Assembly: GCA_016712105.1 (NCBI GenBank)
Contig: JADJRU010000049.1
Span: forward strand, 1 to 64,000
Origin: Ahniella sp.
GTDB taxonomy: Bacteria > Pseudomonadota > Gammaproteobacteria > Xanthomonadales > Ahniellaceae
DNA length: 64,000 nt
Direction: 5' to 3'
The notes under the pieces were generated by a model, which did no database searches, was not told where the DNA came from, and was given only the letters and a program-made list of their open reading frames with translations. A program made the translations under genes and the position numbers. Below are positions 1 to 10,800 of this stretch, piece by piece; the stretch's first letter is position 1; each line of letters opens with the position of its first letter.

Positions 1-492
1 CCTGCCCGACAGGTTCGTCGGAAAGTCGCCACGGATAGTTGTGATGGATGGCAATCCGGTAGTTCGCCTTGGCGATCGGCTGATCCACCATCAAGTCGGC
101 AAGCGGGACACTCAGCGTGATCGATTTTCCAGGCGCAAGGGGCAAGGTTTCCCCGACTGACAGCCCAAGGATCATTCGGATCGTGCAAAACCGGCGCGGG
201 CGGTTCGATCGACTTGGCGACGCCGTCGAGCGAGATGTCGACGCGGTATCTCAAGATGGGCGACCGATGCAGTTCAAGCACGATATCGGTCTTGCCGATA
301 TTGGTCAGTGTCTCGCGAAGTTCGATGACAATCGGCTTCGATTTTGATGCGGCCCACAGGCAGGATTCGACACGCAGAACTTCCAGCCGCTCGGAGCTGG
401 CCCGTTCAACACATACCGCTGAGATCGCACTGCTGGTCAGCGACAGGATCGACACCAAGGTCACTTTCGCAATGTTGACGAATGGCCTCATG
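1..492 (-). CDS. secreted protein, partial (runs off the window), probable frameshift
   Basis: The start ATG at 492 overlaps the stop of the upstream gene as ATGA, so the two are translationally coupled. Residues 1-25 form a Sec-type signal peptide (MRPFVNIAK, then a hydrophobic stretch ending in AISA). The mature part looks beta-rich and has a Cys near residue 44. Reading frame quality changes near 165-180: upstream the frame from 492 looks natural, but the last 55 codons make better protein one frame over (PLAPGKSITLSVPLADL, then a stretch ending in AIHHNYPW). I read this as a single-base indel in one gene. I recognise no family. It is the last visible member of the minus-strand secreted-protein operon that begins at 20954. 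It could be an exported accessory or surface protein; function unknown. Confidence 0.5.
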
Positions 493-1871
493 ACCTTGAA
501 CCACGGTCACCTACGACACCGACCACCTCGATCAGCGGCAATTCTTTCGCCAGCGCTTCGTCTTCACCGGAAAACTCGGAGCGTTGGATGGCCAGCGATT
601 CAAGACACTCCAGAGCCGAAGCCGTTTCGTCGGCATCCGTCCGCGCCTCGGTGTCGATCGGCAATCCTTGGGCATCACAGGCGACTGCACTGCTCATTCG
701 TTCTTCCAAGGATCTGAGGGCCTGCACCCGGTCGATGGCGGGTCCCAGAGGCAACATGCCGACTACCGGCTGGTTGTCGACGATCTCGATGACCGTGACC
801 GTCGGGCCCAGTTCGGCCGGCCCTGTTTCGAGCCAACCTCTGGACAACCCACCTTTTGCACGATATGGACCGAGTCCCGAAGTACGCGCGTGACGTGTCG
901 CCGCTTTCGAAGCGAGTCCAAAACGGTCGAGGCCCACAACCGGGCGTTGGCTGGTCGCCAGATCAACCAGCACGTCTCCGGCGAGCACCCATGCCGGAAT
1001 CGAACCCAACGCCTCGACCCGGGTTGTCTCCGCCTGCATCGTGGTCCAGACGCCCATTACGCCGTCGGGCTGCTCGATCCCCCAACGGTTCGTTCTTGCA
1101 GACAAGTCGATCTGGAGGCGAAGCAGGCTTCCGTCAGGCCAACAATCCACGGCATAACCCCGCTCAGCGGCCTCAGCCAGGCGCGTCGACATTATCTCGC
1201 CGGCCGGCAGATCGAGTTTTCTCCTGATCGCCGCCGTAGTAAGTGTCGACCCGTGTCCCGCCCGGATAACCGCGGCCACGGATACGTTCACACGCCATCA
1301 GGATGGTGCCCGGTTCGACTTCGCGGGCGGGCGCAAGGCGTTCGGGGTGCGCGCGCGAAATCTGCTCGAATCGGATCGGGAATGTCCCGACGGCTTCAGC
1401 CGGTGTTTCGGCGGCTGTGTCGCGCAGCTGATCCACCGCCTCAGCATCCTCGATGATCGCGCGCTGCACGATCACGTGTTTGGCGTTCGGATGACGCGGC
1501 ACGACGACCTCCACAATACCGGGGAGAAATCCGATGGGACGCAGGGAATCCTGGTCCAGGATCTGGGTACCGTGCCGGCCGATCGGCAGTTGGGGGATCA
1601 CGTAGACACGGCGCGCCACACCATCGACCAGGACCCGGTGGATTCCCATGGCATGTTCCGGCAACGCGATCCGCCGGATTTCGGGATCTCCCGGCACGAA
1701 CCTGCGATTGATCATGGCCCCCGCAGGCTGATCCGTGAACGCCGGATTTCCATAGTCCAGCACGGTGCCATCGCGCAGGACCAGCGACACGGCAGTGCTT
1801 GCCGGGCTCGCCATCACAAGCAGCCAACACAGACAACAGCGCACCATCAGGGAATCCGGATTCGTGATCAT
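488..1871 (-). CDS. secreted protein of unknown family, interrupted by an apparent frameshift
   Basis: Two overlapping reading frames join into one protein of about 460 residues. The first (1871 down to about 1215) begins with a signal peptide ending near ASPASTA and continues with beta-rich sequence. The second (about 1230 down to 488) continues with LDLPAGEIMSTRLAEAAERG and ends at 488. A run of four A's (minus strand) near 1216-1220 is a natural site for a one-base slip: shifting there joins GGDQEK directly to LDLPAGEI. The alternative is a separate gene starting at GTG 1291, but this would lack a signal peptide and overlap heavily. It lies 10 bp after a small ORF and couples by ATGA to the next gene, so it belongs to the long secreted-protein operon. 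No catalytic motif is recognised. Confidence 0.5.
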
Positions 1872-1881
1872 TCAGTATCTT

Positions 1882-2127
1882 TCATGGACCAAGGTTACTT
1901 CGCCAACGGGCCAGTATTCTGTAGCTCGATTTCTCTGGAAGCAGCAGTGTGCTCCGGATCAAGATTCCACAGCAATCAACCGAACTGTGGCGCGCTGTCG
2001 ATCCTGTCGTAACCCTTCGATGACCTTCCGGCAAATCACTAGCCAATAGGAACAGCCAGCGCACTGCTATTGCAAAGCAAACCAGGCAGATCAACCAGCA
2101 CCGGAAGACTCCGGAGGAAAGCGCCAT
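1882..2127 (-). CDS. possible small membrane protein (81 aa)
   Basis: The ATG at 2127 abuts the stop of the upstream gene (2128), and the stop lies 10 bp before the next start, so the ORF fills an otherwise empty gap in a compact operon. Residues 8-30 form one hydrophobic segment rich in Cys and Trp that could be a membrane anchor or signal peptide. The C-terminal half looks less protein-like and there is no homology I can recall. It may be a chance ORF; spacing and the hydrophobic segment are the only support. Confidence 0.3.
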   Translation of the reverse strand: MALSSGVFRCWLICLVCFAIAVRWLFLLASDLPEGHRRVTTGSTARHSSVDCCGILIRSTLLLPEKSSYRILARWRSNLGP

Positions 2128-2973
2128 TCACCCCATCATCAATCCACGCATCGTGGTCCAATCGACACGGCTCACCGGCGTTTCGGAAAACACACTCAGC
2201 CAAGCCCAGCAGTGCAGGTAGTTGCCAAGCACGAACGGCACGTCGACCGGCGTTTCATCACCCGGGCCGATGGTCAGTATCGGTTGGCGGTGTCGGATCC
2301 ATTGCTGCTCGAACGCTGTCCGCACCTCCGTGTCCTTTACTGCCTCCGCGAAACTTCCGGCACCACTATGCGGTGTCGCAATAGCCAGAATCCGCTCGTG
2401 GAGCGCCCACTGTGCGGAAGCACTGCGGGTTGCCGCAGGCACCAGGGCAACAACGGCCGCCAACAGTTCGGCATCCTGTGCAAGTAATGCACCAAACGCA
2501 GCGAGCCTCAGTCGGCGCTCGACGGTCGGATGCAACGGACCTTTGTGTTTTGCCAAATCCCGGACCGCACAGCGTGCAGGCTCCGACAATGCTTTCGCTG
2601 CCGGCAAGGAGGGAGTAGCCACACAGGCCGCAAAGGCGAGCCGCATCGGCGCCTCCAGTCCCGCGTCGGCAAAACCTCCCGCACCCGACTTCAGCGCCGA
2701 CTCGACCTGCTCTGCCGACCCGGCAACACGTGCAGCTATATGCCGAACCCGCGCGTCGTCCTCGCCGCGAAGCGCGACCATCAAGGCCACCGAAAGGATC
2801 GAGGCACTGGATCCCGCTGCCATGCGCAGATGCTGCTCAGTGGACGGATCGTCGAACCGGGCAAGGACCGCTTCATCAAACGATGGCTCGGGAATCCGGT
2901 ACATCGGCATGCGCCATGCCTCAACCCATTGGGTCGCGACAGAACCGATGCTCGCAGGAAACCACTCGTTCAT
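2128..2973 (-). CDS. cytosolic protein downstream of a predicted toxin; candidate immunity protein
   Basis: The start is set at ATG 2973 because GAAGGAGTG lies a few bases upstream; an in-frame start further out (3033) lacks such a site. The product is about 281 residues with no signal peptide or membrane segment, although nearly all its operon neighbours are exported. Its middle (about residues 40-200) is Ala/Leu-rich and predicted helical, reminiscent of HEAT-like helical repeats, and the C-terminus contains several Trp residues. It begins about 80 bp after the stop of the 1450-residue predicted secreted toxin. In polymorphic toxin loci the immunity gene normally follows the toxin gene directly and is cytosolic, so an immunity role is a reasonable inference. 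No known immunity family is recognised and there is no direct evidence of binding. Confidence 0.6.
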   Translation of the reverse strand: MNEWFPASIGSVATQWVEAWRMPMYRIPEPSFDEAVLARFDDPSTEQHLRMAAGSSASILSVALMVALRGEDDARVRHIAARVAGSAEQVESALKSGAGGFADAGLEAPMRLAFAACVATPSLPAAKALSEPARCAVRDLAKHKGPLHPTVERRLRLAAFGALLAQDAELLAAVVALVPAATRSASAQWALHERILAIATPHSGAGSFAEAVKDTEVRTAFEQQWIRHRQPILTIGPGDETPVDVPFVLGNYLHCWAWLSVFSETPVSRVDWTTMRGLMMG

Positions 2974-3055
2974 GAACACTCCTTCGGGATACTCCATCGC
3001 CCTGGGCAAGAGTGCGCCAAGGGATGCTGACACCCATCAACAAGAGTCGGCAACT

Positions 3056-6000
3056 TCATGGCCGCCAACTGTTGATCTGCACCGGCATTCGACCCGTCAG
3101 TGCGTTGATCCGCTCCGAAATGGCCGCCCACTCCAAACGGTTTTCATGGAGCACATGTATGAACACGTCGAACTGCCGTGGATTGCCGTTCAGGCGCATG
3201 GCCAGATCGTCGAGTTCGTCGATCGAGAAATTCGGATCCAGACGCAGGTCGTCCATCACTTGGTCGATATTCCGCTGCAAGGTGGAAGGATCGGCTCCAA
3301 AACCGAACGCAGTCAAGTCACTCGTCTGAACGGGCGACGTGGCGTGTGACCACATCTTGGATTCGGTGATCGACAGCTGCAACTTGCCGAATGGGTCACG
3401 CCAGACCGCTGCACCATCAAAACCGTTATTGGTGTTGCGTACCGGCTGCCACTTTTTCAGACATCCGAGCGGACACTTCTGCAGTGCCATGGCATCGAGG
3501 CCTACCAATTCGAATCGTTGCCACGCCACAGTGCAGGCGCGCGCTGCATTGGGTGTCCGCAATGCGCTGCATGCCCTGGCCACCTCCTGGGACAGGTGTT
3601 TGAGCTCGCCTGGTGACAGGTTGTAGTTGCCACGCAAAAGCTTCAGTGCCTTGGTCGCCTTGCCGACCGGCACGATGTCGAGAATGGTGGTGGGGAAAAC
3701 CGACTCGTTCGCGGCATGCAGGAACGCCAGCGTCGCCAGCTTGCCCGAAGAGGGAACGCCAGCCGCGCCCGGCCCCATCATGTCGAGTGTTTCGCGATTC
3801 CAGCCCTGCAGGTCGGTCAGCCACTCAACCTCGATCTGGCCCATTTCCTCGACGATTTCGTCGAGTGACTCCATCGCATTGACATGGATCCAGCATTCCG
3901 CCGTCCATCCACACTCGTCGAGCGCCTCGCGATATTCGATCCAGCGTGTATCACGCCGCTTGATCGGAAAATCCTCCGGCCATTGTTTCGATGCCGGCTG
4001 CCCATCGCACTGGCTGGTGTAGAAACAATGGATGGTCTCGCGAACCGTGGTCGGTCCGCGCTCCTCGTACTGGTGGTCGACGGTTTCTCCCGTTCCCGAG
4101 CCGCCATCACCGAAAAGCCAATCGATGCGCACGCTGTCGCAGCGATCGGAATCCCAGAATCCGTTGACGAGCCGGAACGTCTTGTCCTTGAACCGGGTCT
4201 TGTGGTTCTTGCTGATGCGATCAAGCTCGACCGGATCCTCGAACTCCAGCCAGCCGAAGAACTCGCGGCGCAGGTTGAAAGCGCGGATTTCCTGGTAACC
4301 GGGCGGTCTCGGTCCGTCCTCGCCGGTACCACAATTGGGCGGTGGTGGCGGGCAGTCGCCGGTACATCCACCCCAACCGGCCTTGGAAATTCCGGAACCC
4401 GGGTTCGATACGATTTGTGTGGCGGCTTCGTTGACCGTACCCAGCCCCATCGGCACAAAGGTCGCCAGATCGTGATCCCACTGCACGATCGACGCGGTTT
4501 CGCCCGGACGCAAGCCACCCGTGTTCGGAATCCGGACTTCGATCGGCGGATCGAAACGGGTCGACGACGGTTGGATCGTCCACGCGAGCGGCCCGAAACT
4601 GGCGCTCCCGCCCGGCGGCACCATCGGCAGGCGATCGGCATGGACCGGCGAAAGCAGCACCGGTCCAACGCGAGATCCATCCGGGAACGTGACGCTGTTC
4701 GCCTTGACGATCAACTCGAAGCCCTCGAAACCCGGGATGGTCAGCGCCACATCTTCATCACCGCCCACGACCTTTGCCTCGGACAAGTTCATGGGCGGCA
4801 GATAAATCGCATGCGGCAACTGATTCAGAACACCGGCGATGACTGGCACCTCAAAGTGCAGTGCAGGGTAAGTCAGGCCATTGGGCAAACTCACCATTCG
4901 GCCGTCAATGAACAAGTCGACCTTGCCGGCAGGTACGCCGTCCGGAAATTCGAAGCGCCCCGCGACGTCGGTGGTGGTGGTCAACCCGGTTCGCCCGATC
5001 GAGACGGCGACCTGGGCAATGGCAAGACCGGTGTGGTCCTGGACCACACCCGCAAAACCGGTGGGGCCATTACCAGCCGCCACTGCAACGATCTCGAACA
5101 TTGCCGATGAATCCGATGCGGGTGCCGCCGGAACCGACGCACGAATCCGGGACCGGCCAGGGCTCCATCCGGCGATCGGTCGAACCGCCGCACGCCCATG
5201 GTGATCGGTGACCGTGTCGAACCTCGATCCATCACCCGCGGATCCAGCGGCGATCGGCAAGCGCGCTTCGCCATCAAGCACCTCGAACCGGACGGCAACT
5301 CCTTCGAGACGGTTGTGCGACCCGTCGAGCACGACCACAGCCAGCGGCTCGACAACCGGGCTACCGGCACTCGCATACTGGAATCCGGCGGTACCATCGG
5401 GCAGGACCTGTGTGATGCCGGAGGGCAGCACGGTTGAAGCAAAAATGATTTCGTCGCCGATGCCAGCCCGTCGGGCACGGACGACATTGGCTGCGAGGCC
5501 CGTTTCGGTGCCGAGTTGCAGCCATGCCCTCGCTTCACCGTTGGCATCGGTCATCACTTCGACACGACGCGCCGGGTTGAGTCCGTCCCCGAGGTCGGGT
5601 TGTCCCGGCGACTGACGCAAGGCACCGTCGCCCCGGATCACATCGAAGACCATCTCCGCCCCGGCAATCGGATCGCCACTGGCACTGACCAGAACCACGG
5701 TCATCGGCACGGGCAGAATGTCACCGGAAATACCCGATTGTCCGGCACCCGCAACGGCTGCCAACAAGTCACCGGCACCCAGCACGCGGCTCACCTGAAA
5801 CGAGGTGCGCCGCTCGTTGCCGACCCCATCGACTGCAATCGTCTCGAGGCGATTGATGCCGACTTCAAGTGGCACGTCGCGGGCAATGAAGAACTGCTGG
5901 TCGACCTGAGCTGCCACTTCGACACCGGATGCCAGATTCCGGATCGTGACTTGTGGTTCGGGCGTGCCGAGGAAACCGCCGACCGCGTCGACCACCTGGC

Positions 6001-7408
6001 CTCGCACGTCGACGCGCTGCTGCGTCAATTTCGAGCCGACGGACGGCGACTCGACGTTCAACAGCGGCGCTGTATGGTCGACATGAACCGATATCGAACT
6101 GGTGGCATGGCGACCGTCGAGACTGGTCGCCTCGGCGGTCAGGATGTTGTGCCCTTCATGCAGGAAAAATCGATCGAACACGAAGGAACGTCCATCACTC
6201 GCGAGCACCGCCGCCTGCTGGTTGATCCTGACCGACTGGACCGGCACATCAATCCTGCCGGCCACACGCACCGGCCGTTCCACTGTGCCGGTCAGGTTCT
6301 GTGCACTGCCGGCTGGCTCGGTTTCGGAGGGACCCAGTGTCACCTGGTCAACCGGTGTATCGAACGTGATCTGCGGCGGGGCATCAAAATGGATGGTGCG
6401 TGTGATCGTCCGCAGCGTCCCGTCGGCAAACCCGACCACTGCGGTGATGGTGTTGATCCCCGGTTCCAGCGGCAGAAAGTGATAACGCACGACTTGCCCG
6501 GTGGCGTCACCTTCCCATCCGGCCTGAACTCCGTTCACCAACACTGATGCCACGGTTGTCCGGTTGGCAGCCGCCTTGACCACAATCTTGGCGAGCGGGT
6601 CGCGGGTGTGTGCGCCGTCTTCGGGCGCCACGAACTCGGCAATGTATTGGGCGGGTTCGTCAACCCAGAAACCCCAGGAATCATGGGCCGTGATTTGGGC
6701 AGCATTGCCCGCGCGCAGCATGAGCTCATGGTCACCCAGCGTCAGTGCTTCGGGCGGCACCCAGTCCAGGAGCAGCGTCCGCGCGTCCACGCGTGTCACG
6801 GCATCTTCAAGGTCCACCGGTACGCCATCAAGATGCAGCGTGAGTCCGGACTCCGGCAAGTCGGTACCCAGATCAGTGATCCGCGCACGCACCCGCACTT
6901 CGGACGCGGTGATCCGTTCGCCTGGCGCCGGACTGAGGTCCGCCAACTCAGGGCGTGTTCCCACCTGGTAACGCCAGGACATTTCACCCGGATTGCCGGC
7001 GAGGTCGGCCGCGACCAAACGCCACATGTGCAAGCCGGCAGCCGGCGCGATCTCGGGCTGGTACGTGGCGACACCGTCTTGCCACGTCATCGCCGCGGTG
7101 ACTTCGATTCCATCATGAAAGAACCGCAGCGAGGCCGGATCGACCCCCGAACGCTCGTCGATGATACGAGCCCCCAGAATAGGTCGGTTGCCGGGTGTCA
7201 CCCTCGCTTCGACCGGCTCGATGTCTACGAATACCGGTGCGAGTTCGTCGCCGGTCACCTGGCAGTCCGGCGATTCAAAGCCGCTGCAGAACATCACGAT
7301 ATCGTCGGGGGCCGCAACGGACGCCATCAGGATCGAAGGCGCCAGCAAGCTCACGATCAAGGCGCGCAGCACCGCAGATCGAACATGGTGTTTCCAGTGT
7401 GCGAACAT
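3056..7408 (-). CDS. large secreted multidomain protein with C-terminal nuclease-like (toxin) domain
   Basis: The product is about 1450 residues from ATG 7408, two bases after the upstream stop; ATG 7423 overlapping that stop is also possible. Signal peptide at residues 1-32. A FCSGFESPDC segment follows at about 40-49. Ig-like beta domains fill about 55-550, a Big-like segment about 550-760, and a carboxypeptidase-regulatory-like domain about 780-870. The region ending GISKAGWGGC (about 1010) matches a segment I know from large secreted polymorphic/RHS-type toxins. A PKD-like piece (WLFGDGGSG) lies near 1095, and a pre-toxin-like segment (LDIVPVGKATKALK) near 1245. The last 126 residues contain GFDG (Asp about 1331) and ITESK (Glu about 1349, Lys about 1351), the D...ExK spacing of restriction-endonuclease-like toxins. 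Together these suggest a secreted nuclease effector. Target and delivery route are unknown. Confidence 0.75.
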   Translation of the reverse strand: MFAHWKHHVRSAVLRALIVSLLAPSILMASVAAPDDIVMFCSGFESPDCQVTGDELAPVFVDIEPVEARVTPGNRPILGARIIDERSGVDPASLRFFHDGIEVTAAMTWQDGVATYQPEIAPAAGLHMWRLVAADLAGNPGEMSWRYQVGTRPELADLSPAPGERITASEVRVRARITDLGTDLPESGLTLHLDGVPVDLEDAVTRVDARTLLLDWVPPEALTLGDHELMLRAGNAAQITAHDSWGFWVDEPAQYIAEFVAPEDGAHTRDPLAKIVVKAAANRTTVASVLVNGVQAGWEGDATGQVVRYHFLPLEPGINTITAVVGFADGTLRTITRTIHFDAPPQITFDTPVDQVTLGPSETEPAGSAQNLTGTVERPVRVAGRIDVPVQSVRINQQAAVLASDGRSFVFDRFFLHEGHNILTAEATSLDGRHATSSISVHVDHTAPLLNVESPSVGSKLTQQRVDVRGQVVDAVGGFLGTPEPQVTIRNLASGVEVAAQVDQQFFIARDVPLEVGINRLETIAVDGVGNERRTSFQVSRVLGAGDLLAAVAGAGQSGISGDILPVPMTVVLVSASGDPIAGAEMVFDVIRGDGALRQSPGQPDLGDGLNPARRVEVMTDANGEARAWLQLGTETGLAANVVRARRAGIGDEIIFASTVLPSGITQVLPDGTAGFQYASAGSPVVEPLAVVVLDGSHNRLEGVAVRFEVLDGEARLPIAAGSAGDGSRFDTVTDHHGRAAVRPIAGWSPGRSRIRASVPAAPASDSSAMFEIVAVAAGNGPTGFAGVVQDHTGLAIAQVAVSIGRTGLTTTTDVAGRFEFPDGVPAGKVDLFIDGRMVSLPNGLTYPALHFEVPVIAGVLNQLPHAIYLPPMNLSEAKVVGGDEDVALTIPGFEGFELIVKANSVTFPDGSRVGPVLLSPVHADRLPMVPPGGSASFGPLAWTIQPSSTRFDPPIEVRIPNTGGLRPGETASIVQWDHDLATFVPMGLGTVNEAATQIVSNPGSGISKAGWGGCTGDCPPPPPNCGTGEDGPRPPGYQEIRAFNLRREFFGWLEFEDPVELDRISKNHKTRFKDKTFRLVNGFWDSDRCDSVRIDWLFGDGGSGTGETVDHQYEERGPTTVRETIHCFYTSQCDGQPASKQWPEDFPIKRRDTRWIEYREALDECGWTAECWIHVNAMESLDEIVEEMGQIEVEWLTDLQGWNRETLDMMGPGAAGVPSSGKLATLAFLHAANESVFPTTILDIVPVGKATKALKLLRGNYNLSPGELKHLSQEVARACSALRTPNAARACTVAWQRFELVGLDAMALQKCPLGCLKKWQPVRNTNNGFDGAAVWRDPFGKLQLSITESKMWSHATSPVQTSDLTAFGFGADPSTLQRNIDQVMDDLRLDPNFSIDELDDLAMRLNGNPRQFDVFIHVLHENRLEWAAISERINALTGRMPVQINSWRP

Positions 7409-7410
7409 GG

Positions 7411-7881
7411 TCAATTCAACCATTCGAGTATCTGCAGAACCAATGTGCTGGTTGCTCTGGGAGCACCCGAACGACGCCAGGCGATCCGACGGTCGGACGT
7501 GATGCCGTACACGGCAACGGTAGCGTCCTGGCGCAACAGCGAGCGGGCCTGCCGGGCGTCTGCCTGGAGAACCTGTACGCCCTCCCACGCGACCGGCAGC
7601 ACAGACAAGGGCGCTGTCTGGGCGCCCGAACCAATCAGCAGCACAGTCGTATCGAGGCCTGGGTGCCCGTCTCGCGCCAATGCATGCAAAAAGGCCTGCG
7701 AACGCATGGTTCCGGCATCAACGACCAGCAACACGTGCCGTTCCTCAGGAAAAAAAGTATCCAAACCTCGTGGCGCCGACCTGGGGCCAGGCGCACGGGC
7801 TTCGATTCCGGACAGATCGGGCACTGCCTTTGCTGCGGGAACCAGCAGGACGAGGCAACACATCAAGAGAAGACGATTCAT
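7411..7881 (-). CDS. small secreted protein (156 aa)
   Basis: ATG 7881 overlaps the stop of the giant upstream gene (7878-7880) and its stop is two bases before the next start, so the three genes are translationally linked. Residues 1-20 are a clear signal peptide (MNRLLLMCCLVLLVPAAKA). The mature protein holds a hydrophobic strand VLLVVDAG, then TTVLLIGSG, VQVLQAD and VAVYGI, spaced like the strands of a small alpha/beta (thioredoxin- or receiver-like) fold. No catalytic Cys motif is present. Possibly a periplasmic accessory for the two large proteins beside it. No family recognised. Confidence 0.65.
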   Translation of the reverse strand: MNRLLLMCCLVLLVPAAKAVPDLSGIEARAPGPRSAPRGLDTFFPEERHVLLVVDAGTMRSQAFLHALARDGHPGLDTTVLLIGSGAQTAPLSVLPVAWEGVQVLQADARQARSLLRQDATVAVYGITSDRRIAWRRSGAPRATSTLVLQILEWLN

Positions 7882-10800
7882 CGGACAGGCACCTGGAAGT
7901 TGATGATTTGTGCGCGCTGGCTCGGACTCAGGCCATCGAACATGCCGGCTTCGGCCTGGTTCGACAGGCTCTGCGCACGGAGCACCACTTGCGCCGGATC
8001 AGCCGGATCGCCGACCAGCCAGTAATGAAGCAATCCGATGGTCTGCCCGGGTGCGACGGTCGGAGCCCACTGATAAGAGAATGCTGCGCGGCCGGACACG
8101 AAGTCTGCCGCAGCCTGTACCGGCCCTCCGGTACCGCCGTAGACGTAGCCGGCAACAGCAGGCGCGTAGTATGGGTTCGATCCATTTGCACTCTGTACGG
8201 CAAATCGCTCCGGCAATATCGGTGGCGCAGGCGTCAGCAGTGCATCACTTCCATGTACCCCGCGGATGGCCAGGGTGGGTGTCCGCGGCACCGTACCCAA
8301 GTTCGTGATCGACTCGAGCACACGTACGAACCCGCCCGCCACCGGCACATGAATCTGGCGCCGGATCAACAGATCGCCGTGACGCGCCGGCCCAAGCTCA
8401 AGCGTACGACCGGCATCCGCCTGACCTGCGATCGCCCGGTACGGGAAGTACATGGTCGGCAGAGTTCCCTGCCGCAATTCAAAGTACGGGCCGGACGCAA
8501 ATGCGTAGTTCCGGTAGTCGGGCATGCGCCATGCGGCATAGTTGCCGTCGCCCCCGATGTAGTGCGTCAGGCCACTGGGCGGATCCAGGTATTGGCGCGG
8601 CACCGTGATGCCCGTGCCCCAGACCAACGGAATGACGGTCGCTTGCGACGACGTCACGTCACCGTGGGCGATCGCTCCTTCGTCGGGGTTCGAGCACGCT
8701 TGGGCAGTCACGCTCCAGGAGCCCGGCGCGACCTCGTCGAAACGGTAAGCCCCGAGTGCGTCCGTCGTCGTTCGCAAGCTCAGATAGTCGTGTCCGAAGC
8801 TGGTCTGCTGGGATCTCAGGTCAATACACAAGCCAGGCATCCCTTTGTTTCCCGAGTCCTGCAGCAGCCCATTGATCGAACCCGAAACAGGCAAGGTGAC
8901 ATCAAGCGTTTGGATCTCGCCATGAGTGGCCAGGGCACCTGAGGCACCGCCCTTCAGCGCCGTTCCCGGTTTCACGCCAGCGACGTCGACAGCGCCCAAC
9001 GGCACCCGTGCGAACGTATAGGTGCCGTTGGCGTCAGCCGTCGTCGATCGCGACAAGTCAGCCGGCATGGACAGGATGTTGACCTCCGCAAGAGCGACAG
9101 GTTGGCCGCCGGCATCACGAATCGTGCCACGCACGGTTCCCGAGTTCGGCATCACCACATCAAAGTCGAGCGGCACGTTGGCATCCGACAATGAACCGGC
9201 CAGTTCCGCAGACAGACTGCTGGCAGGATCCTCGGCACGCAGCGAGAAGGCACCGGGCGCCGCACCCAGCAGGGTGAACCGCCCTGTTGCTCCGGCATAA
9301 ACGTAGCGCTGTTCGGCAAGGCTATCGGTCAGCGAGACATAGGCGTCGGCAATGACTTCGCCATCCGGGTGCCGGACTTCGCCACGCACCACGGAGACCA
9401 CATGCGTGAACTCGGTATCTCCTTCCTCTTCGACCGTGATCGTGGTTTCGCCCACGGAGTACCCATCGGCAACGAATCTTGTTTGATGCTGACCCGCGGG
9501 AACATCCTCGATCGTCAACGCTTCGTTACATGGCCCTTCACCATATGCGCCATCGAGGTTTCCCGGCTCCAGGTAGAAGTAACAGTATCCTTCCATGGCC
9601 ACGCCATCGGCACGCACCAACTCGGCACGCACGACGGATGGCACGGGCACATCGATCTCGATCGTCAGCGGCAAGTTCTGGCCAGGCGTATCCAGCGTGA
9701 TCTGCGCCTCGGCACGCACATATCCTCCGCCAGCGCCCTTCGCACCGTCGCTGCGATCGCCAACGGCTGTACCGTAGTACTCGGCGACAACCGTGATCGC
9801 GCGTCCGACGGGCAGCGCCACGATCTGGCGTTCGCCTTGATTATCGGTCTGTCCGTAATCATGGGTGGTGACCGAGCCGCTGCCGATCCGGGTTTCGAAG
9901 GTGGCAAAACTGGTCACGTAGGGAATGGGTGTTCCACTCTGATTGACCACTCGCAAGGCCACGGTGCCGTGCGCCGGCAACTGAAGATCACGCTGCACCG
10001 TACCACCGGTCGTCACCGTGACGTCTTCCGACACGACCACGCTGTTCTGTGGATCCGTGGCCATGATTCTGACGGGCGCGATACTCGGCAAGGCATTGAA
10101 CCGATAACGTCCGTCTGCGCCCGAGTAGACCGACACGAGCGACGATCCGCCAAGGGTTTGTGCTTCGACATAGGCGCCGGTCTTCACCGCACCGGCACTG
10201 TCTCGGACAAAACCCTCGACTGCGCCAAACGAAAGATCCAGATCCACCGCCCGCACCTGCCCATCCGCCGGAGTCACGGTCGCCTCGGCGCTGACCGTGT
10301 ACTGCGTCGGGTGTGTCGCACGAACGGTCAATACGCCGTTGCCCCGATAGACATAGCTGAGCTGTCCGCTGGCGTCCGTGGTCCGGTTGACATAGGTACT
10401 GTTGCTGTACAGCAGAACCTGAGCGCCAGGAAGCACATTGCCATCCGCACGAACCGTGACGTTGACGGTCGTGGTCGCAGGCAGAATCAGGTCTCTTGTG
10501 ATCACGTCTCCCGCCTGCTGAACATTGCCGGTCACGGACACCAGGGATTCACTCCCTGAAGCCGACCAATGCGAGAGGTCAAAACTGCCGACACGGACAC
10601 TCGGATAGACAAACTGCCCCAGCGCATCGGTGCGCACTTGCTCATGCACGCCGACGTTGCCGTAGTTCCGCAGACGCACGATGGCATTGGGTACGGGCGT
10701 GGTGGCATCCGCGGCCAGAACCCGACCTTCGATCCGGCTGCCACCAAGGTCACGACCAATTGCTACCGGCTCACCCTGCCGAGTTGCGACCAAACGGTAT

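Noticed and set aside
1230..1291. Separate gene starting at GTG 1291
   Set aside because: It would overlap the upstream frame by over 100 bp and lack a signal peptide; a homopolymer slip joining the two frames is simpler.
3884..5110. Long open frame on the plus strand opposite the toxin-like gene (and others such as 9369-10559)
   Set aside because: Antisense to a well-supported gene in GC-rich DNA; no start signal, odd Arg/His/Asp-rich composition, no motif.
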